NCBI RefSeq assembly: GCF_049634645.1
Contig: NC_134721.1
Location: 30,406,001 to 30,470,000 of the forward strand
From: Pelodiscus sinensis
Taxonomy: Eukaryota; Chordata; Testudines; Trionychidae
Reading direction: 5' to 3'
DNA: 64,000 nt
The notes below the pieces were generated by a model, which saw only the letters and a list, made by a program, of their open reading frames with translations, ran no database searches and was not told the origin of the DNA. Shown here piece after piece: positions 34,881 through 47,045 of the stretch. Each line of letters opens with the position of its first letter. Within the stretch, counting starts at the first letter, position 1. A program made the translations under genes and the position numbers.

Positions 34881-35149
34881 GGGTATGTCCACACTCCAGT
34901 TAAAAGTCCATGGTTGGCATGTGCCAGCTGACTCAGGTTTGGGCTAAGGGGCTATTTAATCGTGGTGTAGAGGCTGGAGCTGGAGCTTGAGCCTAGTCTG
35001 TAGGACTCAGCAAGGTGGAAGAGTTCTGGAGCTTGGGCTACAGCTTGACCCTGAATGTTTACACCACAGTTAAACAGACCCTTATCCTGAGCCCCATGGA
35101 GCCCAAGTCCAGGTCAGCTGCAGACGCTTAACTTAGTGTAGGCATACCC
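34881..35149. mobile_element. old TGTCTACAC-type DNA element
   Basis: Ends gggtatgtccacactccagt and tagtgtaggcataccc. The inside is rich in gagcttgggct words. Flanks tca and aca. It looks older than the AGTTCGAACT types. A fragment with a similar end appears near 58346. Confidence 0.65.
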
Positions 35150-35903
35150 ACAATTTTCAAATCAATGAAAGCGCAGGATATTTAGCTCTTTGTTGCCAGA
35201 TCTAGTCCTTAATATCTGGCACTTATTGAAGATTTTCTATATTTCAGAATTGAAAGACAGTCTGCTATACCTTGATTTTATATGCCACAATGCTATACCC
35301 AGAATATCAATGTATTGTAATTGCCATTAGGTTAGAATGGGCCTGCAAACAGGTGACCATATTTTACAGTATCTGACTCACTGAAGGGACACTGTCAAAT
35401 AGTTTAGGCAGAACATTTAAGTAGTTCACTTGCTTATGTGGCTTTATTTACACTGCAGTAATGGAGTGTCTAGCTGATGCCCCTGAAAACTTATAAGGTA
35501 GAACTAGGGCATGGATCCTCAAAGTTATTTAGGGACCTAACTTCCACTGAACTCAAAGGGAATTACTTTGAGACTCTGGGGCTAAATAAACAGACCTGTC
35601 AATTCCCCTGAATCAAGTCAAATAACCCAGTGACAACATAAAAGAAATCAACCTCCACACAGCAATCCCAAACCAAAATGTAGGCTTGGTTTAAAATTTA
35701 CCTTTATTGACTCTAATACTAATAAAGATGATCCTGCCATTTTAAAAATATCTTTTTCTATTTAGATTTATAAATGGCATTGACTCCTTTCCTAGCCTGA
35801 CTATATTCAAAGTCTAGAAAGTTGGGAGTGGTAGTAAAAAATTGAAGACATAATGGAATATATGGACCCTATGAAAGATGTGGGGGGCAAGTGTGCCCCT
35901 TAT
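35150..35903. other. intron segment, nothing recognised
   Basis: AT-rich intron with no recognised features, up to the CR1 at 35904. Confidence 0.4.
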
Positions 35904-36432
35904 CATAGAATCATAGAATAATAGGACTGGAAGGGACCTCAAGAGGTCATCGAGTCCAGCCCCCCGCCCTCAAGGCAGGACCAACCTCCGTCTACACCAT
36001 CCCTGACAGATGTCTATCTAACCTGTTCTTAAATATCTCCAGAGAGGGAGATTCCACCACCTCCCTTGGCAATTTATTCCAATATTTGACCACCCTGACA
36101 GTTAGGAATTTTTTCCTAATGTCCAATCTAAACCTCCCCTGCTGCACTTTAAGCCCATTACTCCTTGTCCTGTCCTCAGAAACCAAGAGGAACAAATTTT
36201 CTCCTTCCTTCTTGTGACACCCTTTTAGATATTTGAAAACCGCTATCATGTCCCCCCTTAATCTTCTTTTTTCCAAACTAAACAAGCCCAGTTCATGAAG
36301 CCTGGCTTCATAGGTCATGTTCTCTAAACCTTTAATCATTCTTGTCGCTCTTCTCTGTACCCTTTCCAATTTCTCCACATCTTTCTTGAAATGTGGCGCC
36401 CAGAACTGGACACAGTACTCCAGCTGAGGCCC
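35904..36432 (-). mobile_element. CR1 LINE 3' end, copy C
   Basis: Minus orientation, tail at the left (tcatagaatcatagaataat). The minus-strand frame runs 36428 to 35992 with QLEYCVQFWAPHFKKDVEKL and the same C-terminus as the copy at 19194, from which it differs very little. The CR1 match ends at about 36432 inside cagctgaggccctgcccc. Confidence 0.93.
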
Positions 36433-38296
36433 TGCCCCTGTGCCCCTGGCTCCAGCCCCCAGATATTGAAACATATAGACCCATGGTGACAATGTACCAT
36501 CAAGAGCTCTTCTTCTGGGGAGAGGCAAAGTCTCTCATAATTAGATTCAAAACAGCACAAGTCTTGCAGATCAATATCAACACCTTGAATAACATCCAGA
36601 CCTGAACAGGAAGTTCAGGCAGTCTGCAGAGCACTGATGTTATATAGGCTGCTACCATAAGGCCACTGCATTTTGCACTAGCTGAAACTTCTGACTTGTC
36701 TTCAGGGATAGTACCATATACCACCTTTTATAGTAATCTCAGTCCTGATACCACAAAAGAATGGTAAAGTGTGCAACAGACTCAACCTTCATGCTAAACA
36801 CAGATGGTAATAGGCACTTTTGGCTACTAAAACGATCTGAGACTTCAGTAACCAATCAGCATACAGAATAGTGCCAAGACAGGGAATCAGCATAATGATG
36901 TTCTTGCAAACTACACAGCTTCCCTATCTCTCTTGTGGCCTCAGATAATATTCATGTCAATGTGGTGAAGCAACTAGTAGTTGAATAAGACTAGGGCTAT
37001 AACCATTAAAATAAATAAATGTACATATTGAACAGGGAAATTTTAAACAGAACCCTATAGAATCTTGTAAGAGAAAGCCCTGTTTGTGTATAAATAATCA
37101 GTTACTGAAACCCTAACACTTTGGGTTTAAATACCAGGTTTTGGTTACACAAGAAAAGTCAGGAGCCTAATTCATGACCAGACTAGTGATGTTTTTAGCT
37201 ACATAAACTTGAACTGAAAATATACATTTTTAAGAAAAACATTCCCCAGCAGGAAATGTAACATGACACTGACACATACTGGACCCAGTTGAGGTAGATC
37301 AGTAAAACTAGACTGGCCAGTTTCACTTTCCGTTTATAGTCAGTTGGTCCAAATTCTGCTCCTGTTTATGCTGGTGTAAACCTATCAGAATAAATAACTA
37401 ATTTCATTGTACTACTTTATTTTCCTGGTTCCCATTCACTATCGAAGGTGGAATGTAAGAAGAGAACAAACCATAGATGATGACAATTGAGTTAGATTTT
37501 TCTAATTTATTTCCACTTAACTCATTTTAAAGTGTTATTAGAATAAGCAGGAATTAATTTTCAAGAACGTATGGGCTAACATTTTCAAAAGCAGTAACTA
37601 GAATTTTGGATCCCTAAAATTTTGCGTGATCAACTTTTGGCATTGGGTCTGATATTCAAACATTAAGGTAAAATTCAGTTCGTGGAAAATTTTCAGTATG
37701 TTTGAAAACAAGACCCAAAATGTCTCACGTGAGGCATCCAGAACATGGAAGCATCCAAAATTAGGTCCCACACTAACACAGAGATGCCTGAAGGTAGATC
37801 TTGACTTCCACATGGAGTCCCACTAAGCCCAAGGAGGCTCCATGTGGGCTCAGGGTATATCTGCATGTATCTTCTTGGAGGTTCAGGCAAGGGTACTGGA
37901 ACAATTTGTATAGTGACTGTCCAGAGAGCTTTTGAACCAAATTGCAAACTGTGTATGATGGAAAGCACTTCAAGTCAAAGAGTGTCACAGCACACACAGC
38001 ACCACTAGTTTTAGCACCTACTGGCTCATGACCTTAATGACTCCTTTCAAAAATCTGGCCATAACATTACTTTGACAGTGTCCCTTTAAGGCCAGGAACC
38101 TAAAATGTATACTATGGACCAAATCTACAAAGACTTTTAAATATGAGTAACCCCAGTAAAAGCAGAATACTTGTGTGCATATTTGCAGAATCAAGCACTA
38201 TATCTCTATTTTATACAAAAAAATCATACGGAGTTCTTTACAGTAGAGTAGACTTTAATGTTTTAAGCTTATGAATATGTTTTAAATAATCACTTA
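36433..38296. other. intron segment, nothing recognised
   Basis: 1.9 kb of intron with no element ends, exon or RNA gene that I can identify. Confidence 0.45.
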
Positions 38297-38594
38297 AGGC
38301 TATGTCTACACAGCAGCGTTATTTTGGAATAACTGATGTTATTCCAAAATAACAAAGTGTGTGTTTACCTGCAAGCCATTATTTTGAAATAATGGTGAGC
38401 TGAAAGACTTCTTACTCTGATTCCTGTAACCCTCATTTTATGAGGAGTAAGAGTAGTTGAAGGAACAACTTCGACTTCCTGCTGTGTAGATAGCACCAAA
38501 AAACAAATTAGGCTATTTCGACTTAAGCTACGCAATTGATGTAGCTCAAGTGGCATAGTTTAATTCAACTTTGGCCTGCTGTGTAGACGTGCCC
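38297..38594. mobile_element. short DNA element, TTA duplication
   Basis: Left aggctatgtctacacagcag, right ctgtgtagacgtgccc, with TTA on both sides (38294-38296 and 38595-38597). The body is the inverse of the 18528 and 20688 copies (gctacgcaattgatgtagct). It ends 366 bp from the IVS2 exon. Confidence 0.75.
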
Positions 38595-38765
38595 TTATAC
38601 AATTTCGTAGCAATATACATTGTGTTTGGTAATGCCTGTAACAGGAAATTATTTGTCTGGGTTAGAAAGTGACCTTTCTATGACTTCTAAAACATTTCAG
38701 ATCTCAGCAATTACTCAAGTAATTTTTTTCATAGCCACCTACATCTCATTTCCTGTAGATGCATA

Positions 38766-38794
38766 TATATATATATATATACATATATATATAC
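38766..38794. repeat. (TA)n microsatellite
   Basis: A run of TA/CATATA units in the intron, with a short cacagacacac part after it. Confidence 0.8.
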
Positions 38795-38960
38795 ACAGAC
38801 ACACTATCAGATAAACATTTCTATGAAGATTTCACAGATATTTTACCATGAAAAATACGTCGGTTCTTTTCTTATTTCAATAATATATAACTAATGGAAA
38901 ATTAATGTTATGTGTAATTGATCTAGTGATAACCTACCAAAATCCTGTCTAATCACTTAC

Positions 38961-39071
38961 CTTGGGTTTGAATGCAATGAGTTTCAAAACCATTTCAACA
39001 GTGAACACGCCCGTGAAAACCATATTCAGAATGTCCATTGCATCATTAAACAGCTTAGACTGTCCGTAGTG
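38961..39071 (-). CDS. CACNA1D: CACNA1D exon, IVS2
   Basis: 111 bases, 37 codons, phase 0. It opens HYGQSKLFNDAMDILNMVF and continues with the rest of IVS2, TGVFTVEMVLKLIAFKPK. Acceptor ttaattcacag, donor gtaagtga. It is followed on the minus strand by a 9.6-kb intron holding several CR1 copies, before the paired IVS3 exons. Confidence 0.96.
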
Positions 39072-39442
39072 CTGTGAATTAAAACATGGCACTTTTTTAA
39101 AGTAAAAAATTAAAGAATATTAATTGAATGTAGGCTGATTTAGGATTGTCATTAATAAAGCCCATTAGAGTGTAGGCCCATTAATAGCTCTGTAAAAGAT
39201 TGTTTGGTGCATGAATGGACATTAGATACAAAATAATGATTCCTGTTTAAAAAGGATTCATCTTCAACTACCTCTTGCTTAGATATTGGGTGGAACAGAT
39301 TGCTCACCCCTTTCTGTATATGGACTACATCATGAAGGGTGGAGTATGATTCAGGCATAATCTGCCAAATTCTCCTCTTGGGATAATGCACCTCCACACT
39401 GTCTCCTACTGAGTTTTTTAATGGTACTAGAGTTCTTAGTTA
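39072..39442. other. intron segment, nothing recognised
   Basis: 371 bp between the IVS2 exon and the foldback element at 39443. No feature identified. Confidence 0.4.
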
Positions 39443-39876
39443 GGGCACATCTAAACTACATTCCTCTTTCAAAAGAGGAATGTAAATGAAGCAAATCGAA
39501 AGTGCAAATGAAGCACGGATTTAAATATCCCATGCTTCATTTGCATATTCATATCCGAGTGCTTTGTCGAAAAAGGGCATTTCGAAGTGAAAGCTCAATC
39601 TAGATGGAGTTCTTTAAAAAAAAAAGAACCCTTTTTTGAAAGAACCTGTACTCCTTTTTTCAGGAGTACGGGTTCTTTCGAAAAAGGGTGGTTGTTTTTT
39701 TAAAGAACCCTGTCTAGACTGCGCTTTCACTTTCAAAATACCCTTTTTTGAAAAAGCACTCGGACGCAAATATGCAAAGGAAGTGTGGGATATTTAAATC
39801 CATGCTTCATCTGCACTTTCGATTTGCTTCATTTACATTCCTTTCAAAAGAGGAATGTAGTCTAGACATAGCTTTG
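39443..39876. mobile_element. foldback DNA element with TTA duplication
   Basis: 434 bp, TTA on both sides. Left arm gggcacatctaaactacatt, right arm aatgtagtctagacatagc. The arms pair over most of the length, with centre about 39660 (actcctttttt/caggagta). It includes gcaaatgaagc and atatttaaatc words shared with the 8171, 22226 and 59276 elements. Confidence 0.85.
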
Positions 39877-40044
39877 TTAGTACCAGAGTGCCCCTGGTGT
39901 TTAAAACAGACATGTTCACATGTTTATAACATGCAGTTTTTAGGCTGAAATGTTTTTGTTAATACAATGCACATCATTATAAATACAGAAATGTTACAAA
40001 TCTTAAAAGACTGTTCTAACCATAACCTTAGAAAGCATATCAAT

Positions 40045-40594
40045 AACTGGGGGGGTAGCTAAGTTAGTCTGTTACAGAAAAAAAGCAACAAATGGTCTGG
40101 TATCACTTTATAGACTAACAAAACATGTAGATGGTATCATGAGCTTTTGTGGGCACAGCCCACTTCTTCAGATGACTGGAGTTCGGGATGTGTACACCCG
40201 AAATAAATAGGAGAGGGGAAGGGGAGGGTGGAGGGAAGAAAAAGGAAGGGGGAAAGGATGACAGAGCATCAGTAAGTAGCTGAAGATTGGCTAGTTAAAC
40301 CAAAGCAGATAAAGATAGACTCCCATGTCAGGAAGGATACAACACAGAGAGCTGTTTGCACCTTCAATGGTTGTTAAATTGGTAGTGCCCCAACCAACTT
40401 TCATCACGACTGAGTCCATTAGCATGTAAATTGAATTTGCAGATAAATTCTAATTCCAATGCTTCCCTGTGGATCTGGTTTGTAGAACTGGTTTGTGATA
40501 GGTCAGCTACTTGGAGATCTTTCAAAGTGTGATTTGGAAGGTTGAAGTGCTCTCCCAATAGGTTTTTGTAGTGGGGCACTGCTGGCAGTACAGA
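40045..40594 (-). mobile_element. Penelope-like element 3' fragment (candidate)
   Basis: The minus-strand frame 40579-40364 gives LLGEHFNLPNHTLKDLQVAD then a REALELEFICKFN stretch, which resembles the end of the GIY-YIG nuclease domain of Penelope-like elements. Downstream on the same strand come ctgaagaagtgggctgtgcc, cacaaaagctcatgatacca and agactaacttagctac, the terminal sequence also seen in the 44540 and 44985 copies. The GIY-YIG core itself is not present. The alternative is a SINE that borrowed this tail. Confidence 0.55.
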
Positions 40595-40795
40595 TAGGGG
40601 TTTATTTCAGAATCATCCTTCTCTGCCGCATGTAGACGCAGGCAGTTATTTCGGGCTAGTCAATTTCCAAAATGGCGACCGGCCAGGAACATGCTAATGA
40701 AGCGCGGGATATTTAAATTCAGCGCTTCATTTGCAATTTCGGTCACCCTCATTAGCCTCCCTAGTTTGAACTAGGGGGCTAATGTAGACGTACTC
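40595..40795. mobile_element. fragment of a foldback element (right arm)
   Basis: Contains aaaatggcgaccggcc, catgctaatgaagcgcggga and tccctagtttgaactaggg, ending ctaatgtagacgtactc. It matches the arm plan of the 59276 palindrome. The left arm is missing. Confidence 0.6.
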
Positions 40796-41059
40796 TAACT
40801 GAAAAGACCTTTATGAACATCATCCAGGCAGAAGGAAAAAAACTTACATGATTTAAAAACAGAATAAAAAACCAGTGCAGGAAACACCTTAAAAGCTGAT
40901 TTATCTTGACATGGAGTTTTAAAAAAAGTTACTTCATAAAAAACAGCATGTTGGCAGTGTCTTTTTAAGACCTATCAAGCACCATGTCTGCTATACTCTC
41001 CTGAGACTCAAATAATCAAAGAATCCATACAAGAAATTAACAGCTTGTTTTATTCCTAC

Positions 41060-41218
41060 CTGCATGGCCAAGCAAAGAGTGTTCAGCATGATGAGGACAA
41101 ACATGATGTACTCAAACCCAGTGGAGTTCACCATATACCAGAACTTGTACTGGTAAGGGTTTTTTGGAATGTATCTACGCAGAGGACGTGCCTTCAAGGC
41201 ATATTCTACACACTGACG
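41060..41218 (-). CDS. CACNA1D: CACNA1D exon, III-IV linker end and IVS1
   Basis: 159 bases, 53 codons, phase 0. It begins RQCVEYALKARPLRRYIPKN, continues PYQYKFWYMVNSTGFEYI, and runs into IVS1, MFVLIMLNTLCLAMQ. PYQYKFWY is the Cav1.3 form of this stretch. Acceptor gctttacag, donor gtagga. Confidence 0.96.
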
Positions 41219-41723
41219 CTGTAAAGCAGAGACACCAAGAATTTCAGTTTAGGCTTCAAAATGAGAAGTTATGAAAATCTTTCACTTAATGTATGAGTAT
41301 TTGTATTATAAATCCATACATTTTCCTTAGCAAGTAAATATGATTTATTGTGCGTGCAAACAGTTCTAAAATACAAAGAGCCCTAAGAAACAGGCAGTAT
41401 ATATTTTTTATGGAATATTTACCATTAAGCACATTAATCTGGCAGTTTACCAGGCCCTGCTGCTTCTTTAAATTTGGAGTAAGTAATATACACCAATTAG
41501 CACAGCTGTATAAGACAAAACAAAATAATGCAAAGGGAAATCCTAAAATTTTCAGCATTTATACAGCAATTTCAATCTTCAGAGTGCTAAGCAAATATTA
41601 ATTGATCCTAATTAAATTTTCTTATTTAATTTTCATTAATGCTAACAAACATGATTATAACCTATGCCTTATTTACACTGGGTTTTCCACCACCTATGCA
41701 GTTGTACCACTGTCAAACCCATA

Positions 41724-42149
41724 GGCTATGTCTACACTGGCATGATTTTCCGGAAATGCTTTTAACGGAAAAGTTTTCCGTTAAAAGCATTTTCGGAAAA
41801 GTGTGTCTAGATTGGCAGGACGCTTTTCCGGAAAAGCACTTTTTCCGGAAAAGCGTCCGTGGCCAATCTAGACGTGCTTTTCCGCAAAAAAGCCCCGATC
41901 GTCATTTTCGCGATCGGGGCTTTTTTGCGGAAAACACTACTGTGCTGTCTACACTGGCCCTTTTCCGGAACAGTTTTCCGGGAGAAAACTTTTGCCCGAA
42001 CAGGAGCAGCATAGTTTTTCCGGAAAAGCACGTTTACATTAGATCATCAGTGCTCTTCCGGAAATTCAAGCAGCCAGTGTAGACAGCTGGCAAGCTTTTC
42101 TGGAAAAGCGGCTGATTTTCCGGAATAACTTGCCAGTGTAGACACAGCC
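41724..42149. mobile_element. DNA element made of TTTTCCGGAAAA repeats, ATA duplication
   Basis: Ends ggctatgtctacactggc and gccagtgtagacacagcc are near-perfect inverses, with ATA on both sides (41721-41723 and 42150-42152). TTCCGGAA occurs seven times. A perfect inner hairpin aaaaaagccccgatcg/cgatcggggctttttt lies at about 41884-41928. Confidence 0.85.
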
Positions 42150-43117
42150 ATAGTTGTATCTAACAAAAGCGCTGTTTGACAAAAAGGATAAAGATATAAT
42201 AGTAAATTCATGCTGTACAGATGTACACTATGTCCACTCAAGGGACACCTCTTCCCCCTGTAGCACTGGAATGGAATTTTGCAACTAGTAAGTCAGTTGT
42301 AATAAACGTATGTTATAGCAAAATGATTGGATGAAACTTAAATACATGATGTAGGCCTCACACAGGGCTAGGCAGCTTTGTTATCTTAGCTCCAGCTCTG
42401 TTTAATGTTAGCATGTTGAAGTGAAGGGATGGAATATTGTACTACATAGTGATGGTAGTGTTAGGTAAGGCCTTGTAGCAGATAGAAAGAAGTTTAATGT
42501 TGAAAGATTTTGTAACTTTATTAAAGTGACTTAGAAGTACCCCTTTGTTCCATGCTGCAATTGTGTAAATGTATTGTTTGTGTGAATGAGAGAGAGAATG
42601 TTTTAGGAGAGATAAGTGTGAAGGCCACTGCATGCTCAAATGGTCAGAGGAGGGGTCGGAGACTCAGAAGCACCAAATAATCAAAGCACACTGAAGATGC
42701 AGACTACCTGGGCAGACAGACGAACCCTGAAGCTAGAGCAAGTTCCCCTTGTAACGGAACCAGTCACAACTTTCGCCGGAAAGACAACACCCCTGAGGGG
42801 TCGTCAGCACACTGATATCAGATGACTGTGAGAATAACTTCTTCCCAATGAGCACATGTAGGAAGATTGATTGTGATGCTGAATGACTAATTATGGCCTG
42901 ACAAGGCAAAATGCATGGACTTGGACGGAAGGAAAATCCTATAAAAGTTGAGGTGTCTTGTATGGTTCTTCAGATTCTGTCCTGCTAAGATCAAGACCAG
43001 GAGAGACATCAGTCCGGACAGACATGAACCCAGCTTCTACCTCACATCTGACCTTTCTGGCCAATAGGGTGGGCCAAGCAACAGACTGGTAACTATTCCA
43101 TCAGCAGGATGTGTGTG

Positions 43118-43152
<35 letters not shown>

Positions 43153-43995
43153 GTATATGCTACTTTGTTATATTATCAATAAATGTGGCATGTTTCCTTA
43201 TCCCCCTGAAAAAGATCCTGTGTGCTTCTTTTAAGCATAAAACACCCCCAAGGCCCGCCTTTTACTCTGCCTCTTTTTCTCCCCACCATCACTTGCTGCT
43301 CTCTTCACCATCCTCACCTCACTAGCTGATCAGGACTCTAGGGTGGGACAGGATGGGTGAGGGAGAACCACACTCTGGCACAGGGGGCAACTGGGGCGAA
43401 AACACCCAGGATGGGGCACACGGGAGACTGAGAAGGGAGTTTGGACAGTGAGTCCTGCCACCAGCCCTGATGCCCCTGTGAAATGCTGCACAGTTCAGGA
43501 TCCTTTTCCCAGGGCATTGGCATATCTGTCTACTGGCGCTGTGCACTTACTGAATACTCCTCCAGATCCTGCAGCAGCTGGTCTTCCCAGTTTCTGCTCT
43601 CCCAACAGTGGAATGGAAGCCAATTGCAGGTAACTGGGCATTTGGTACCTGGCGAATAAGTCCCCTTTTTGGACTTTCTGGTCAAAACCCAGACACCTGG
43701 CAACTCTGACACTATGGTTTGAATTTTTAGTTCAGACCAAGCCTTAAAACTGACCAGATTTTTAACTGAGTGTTTAGTATACCTAATTCATAGAGCATAA
43801 TACATCAGTAATGCTATCCACTGAAGCAGGTATATCCCTGCTAAAATAAAGATGTTACAATGGAATATGAGTACAGTTCTTCAAGGAACATTATTACTGT
43901 CCAAAAATTGCTGCTGCATTCTCCAGTCAAACAGCTAAGCTCATGAAAGACCTTTTTTTTCTGCATGTGCAAATGACTATCTCCCTCACAAACAT
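42150..43995. other. intron segment with an LTR-like stretch and a TG tract
   Basis: TATAAAAG at 42940-42947 and AATAAA at 43178-43183 could be an old LTR promoter and polyadenylation signal, but neither ends nor a partner LTR are clear. A (TG)n tract lies at about 43117-43148. The part from 43250 to 43720 is GC-rich without a coding pattern. Confidence 0.35.
43117..43148. repeat. (TG)n microsatellite
   Basis: About 16 TG units in a row, after a looser TGTGTGCATG start. Confidence 0.85.
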
Positions 43996-43997
43996 GA

Positions 43998-44218
43998 AAT
44001 CATAAAATCATAAAATCTAGAACTGGAATCTTGAGAAGTCATCAAGTCCAGTCCCCTGACCTCATGGCAGAACCAAGCACCATCTAGATCATCCCTGACA
44101 CGTATTTGTCTAACCTGCTCTTAAAAATTTCCAATGATGGAGATTCCACAACATCTTTAGGCAATTTATTCTGGTGTTTAATCACTTTGACAGTTTTCCT
44201 AATGAACGAAGGTAGAAC
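43998..44218 (-). mobile_element. old CR1 3' fragment
   Basis: Minus orientation. It starts gaaatcataaaatcataaaa, then tctagaactgg, gtcatcaagtccagtcccct and attccacaacatctttaggc. It has more changes than the copies at 19.2, 29.7 and 35.9 kb. Confidence 0.85.
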
Positions 44219-44539
44219 AAACCCTTCGGTTTAACCTGATTTTTGTCCATCTCACAGTTCTTGTATTCTTGTTCTCCCTGTTCTTGGAATGGCTATTCTA
44301 GAATATTATATGTACATGCTGCAGTTCATATTTCTGCTCCCTGTTTCAAGATCTCTCTCTGTCTATCCTTAAGCATGTTTGAAACTGTACTCTGTTCCTT
44401 CCTATGTCACTAGCAAATTACTCTATCCCAAAGAAAGAAAGAACCCAAATGTTAGGCCCTACCCAAAAACGTATTATCTGATGACCTTAACTGTTAGAAC
44501 CAGTTTTTACTAGAAAGCCTTTATTTGTATAGTAATAGA

Positions 44540-45065
44540 AATGTAGCCGTGTTAGTCTGGTGTAGCTGAAGCAAAATGCAGGACTATGTAGCACTTTAAA
44601 GACTAACAAGATGGTTTATTAGATGATGAGCTTTCGTGGGCCAGACCCACTTCCTCAGATCAAATAGTGGAAGAAAATAGTCACAACCATATATACCAAA
44701 GGATACAATTTAAAAAAATGAACACATATGAAACGGACAAATCAAATTTCAGAACAGAAGAAGGAGGGAGGGGTGGGGAGGTGAATGTCTGTGGGCTGAG
44801 ACTAAACAAAGGATCTAGTTATCTTACTAGTTATCTTAATATCATTAGCCCACAGACATTCACCTCTCCATCCCCCCTATCCCCCTTCTGTTCCGAAACC
44901 CGACCTGTCCTCTTCATATGTGCCCATCCCCTTAAACTGTATCCTTTGGTACACACAGCTGCGACCACTCTTCTCCATCACATGATCTGAGGAAGTGGGT
45001 CTGGCCCACGAAAGCTCATCATCCAACAAACCATCTTGTTAGTCTTTAAAGTGCTACATTATCTC
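44540..45065. repeat. inverted pair of Penelope-tail/SINE-like copies
   Basis: The left copy (tagccgtgttagtctggtgt ... gagctttcgtgggccagacc) and the right copy (ggtctggcccacgaaagctc ... ttgttagtctttaaagtgct) are inverses. The parts between them (about 44690-44800 and 44845-44975) also pair, including aggtgaatgtctgtgggct and its inverse. The pair meets near 44825. Confidence 0.75.
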
Positions 45066-45218
45066 AGTTATGGCATTCATATTTATTTGTATAGTGCAAC
45101 TAAGGCTGTTGTCTAGTGACCTCTTCTGAAACCACAGCACAGTGGATGCTGTTTTTCTGTATGATATGAACACAAAAGGGATAATTTCCTAATTGAAAAA
45201 GGTATTATTTAATTTAAC

Positions 45219-45420
45219 CTGATTTTTGTCCAGCTCACAGTTCTTATACTCTTGTTCTCCCTGTTCTTGGAATGTAACAATGACGAAACCAACAAATATG
45301 TTCATCATAAAGAAGGCAATGATGATGATGTAGATGATGAAGAAGATGGAAATCTCCACTCTGTAGTTGTACACAGGACCTATATTCTCTCCATTTGAGT
45401 CTATGGCTTTGTACAGCAGC
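45219..45420 (-). CDS. CACNA1D: CACNA1D exon, IIIS6 and III-IV linker
   Basis: 202 bases, one base then 67 codons. It starts LLYKAIDSNGENIGPVYNYR, then the IIIS6 helix ISIFFIIYIIIIAFFMMNIF, then VGFVIVTFQEQGEQEYKNC and DKNQ of the III-IV linker. IIIS6 is part of the dihydropyridine site and the inner gate (family knowledge). Acceptor tgtttttcag. The donor is CAG|gttaaa, weaker than usual. Confidence 0.95.
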
Positions 45421-46516
45421 CTGAAAAACAACAAAGAACAATATGTTTTAATTATTGTTAAAATGACAACACTGGACGATTGTATTTTCACTTAGAATCA
45501 GCAGATAGTAACTAGAAATCTATTCTACTTTATTTGAAGCTTGTTAGTAAAAAATTCATCCAAAGACCAAAACCTTTCAATAATAAAAATGGTTTTACTA
45601 TTTAAAGAGGCAGAAGTGAAGAAGATTAGTTGCAGTGTAGCTAAAGAGACTATTTGGCTGCAAGATGAAGAGCTAAATATTAAAAGATTCCTCTAATTTT
45701 AACAGTAATAACAACAACAAAAGCAAATGCTCTAGTCAGGAGTCACTTAATGTTCTGAAGACCACATTTTTGGTTGGCCTCATTCTAATATCGAATTTAT
45801 ACCCCCTGCTTTAAAAGACAGTTGGTTTGGCCTGTAAAAGGAAACTTGAATGTTGACCAAAATCTGACTTACTGTGCCTTACAAGTGTGTGCACAGCCAC
45901 TTCAAAAAAGACACTGAGTTATACTTGCCACAGTGAGATCATAATATCAAAGACCAACATGGTAAACCTGTCCCTTGAGTATATGGCCACTGGTCCACAA
46001 AAGACTAGAAAGATAGTGAGTACATGGTAGAACTGCCTGGATACACAATCTAAGGAATACCCCAAACACACTGAATAGTTAAGACACTCCTGTATGAGTT
46101 CTGCTTCCTTCATTTATAAATGGCAAATCTGGCCTATTTCAGAAGCAGGTAGAAGGAAATACAGAAGCTTCCTGGACCACATGCCATTGACTTCCTGCCT
46201 AAATGCAAAAGATGGAGGTAGGGAGGAAAGAAATGCAATCAGAACTGCAAAGCAAAGACTACACTAGTTAGAATGTTAACAGGCCTGAATTCCCCCTTCA
46301 TTAGCAACAATGAGGTTTCAGATCCCCTTGGAAAAGATCTGATCCACAGTTCCCCTTAACATCATTGAAAGTAAAGGGATGCCAGGATTTGGAAGACTCT
46401 ACAAAGCCCATGTGATTATTTGCCGTTCAGGAAATGTCAATTAAATTTTATTTAACTATTTTGAAAAAATGCAACCTCTTTTATGGATATGCAGGAAATA
46501 CTGAATGTTGACTTAC
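45421..46516. other. intron, nothing recognised
   Basis: Intron between the III pore exon and the IIIS6 exon. No repeat ends or coding signal seen. Confidence 0.5.
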
Positions 46517-46663
46517 GCAGGCCAGCCTTCAAAGGTAGACACAGTAAAAAGGGCCATCATAGCAGACAGAACATTGTCAAAGTTGAAATCACTGTTTTGC
46601 CAAACTCTTTCTCTAACCATTGGATTATCAACATCTCCGTCTTTATAAAGGATGAATATTCCC
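46517..46663 (-). CDS. CACNA1D: CACNA1D exon, repeat III pore loop
   Basis: 147 bases. It encodes the rest of the IIIS5-P loop (ILYKDGDVDNPMVRERVW) and the pore helix ending FTVSTFEGWPA. The selectivity-filter glutamate of repeat III is the GAA at 46528-46530. The ILYKDGDVD stretch separates Cav1.3 from Cav1.2, which has a clearly different loop. Acceptor ctccatag, donor gtaagt. It ends with two bases of a split Ala codon. Confidence 0.96.
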
Positions 46664-47045
46664 CTATGGAGGAAGAAAATAAACAGGAACTGATTGTATA
46701 ACACTCGGGAAGCACACAATAAGTCACAGAATGATGCCATCCCTTCCCTGAGATATATGCTCTTTTCAGCCAGTTAATTGGTGTAGCTCTGTTCATGTGT
46801 TCTGTGATATGGATTGGTTGTTTGTTAGTCTCTGGGTTTACGGTGCTGGCTTTAATGTATAAAAAACTAAATGGGTTGGGTCTGCTCTATCTGTGTTTGA
46901 TGTGCTGGAGTCTAGTTTTATTTATAATTTTGTTCCAGTGTTCTGTTGCTTCAGAGTATGAATGTATTATAAAGAAACATATACATTATTATTAATTATT
47001 ATTAATTATTATTATTTTTGATTCACACAATGAAAGAATTCTCAC
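46664..47045. other. short intron with an (ATT)n tract
   Basis: 382 bp between the III pore exon and the small loop exon. An ATT-repeat tract lies at 46987-47018, about 30 bases before the downstream acceptor of the minus-strand intron's partner exon boundary at 47045. Confidence 0.6.

Noticed and set aside
44543..44668. tRNA-derived SINE or tRNA gene
   Set aside because: No cloverleaf or clear A and B box pair. The sequence matches the terminal part of the element beside the GIY-YIG-like frame, so a Penelope tail is favoured.
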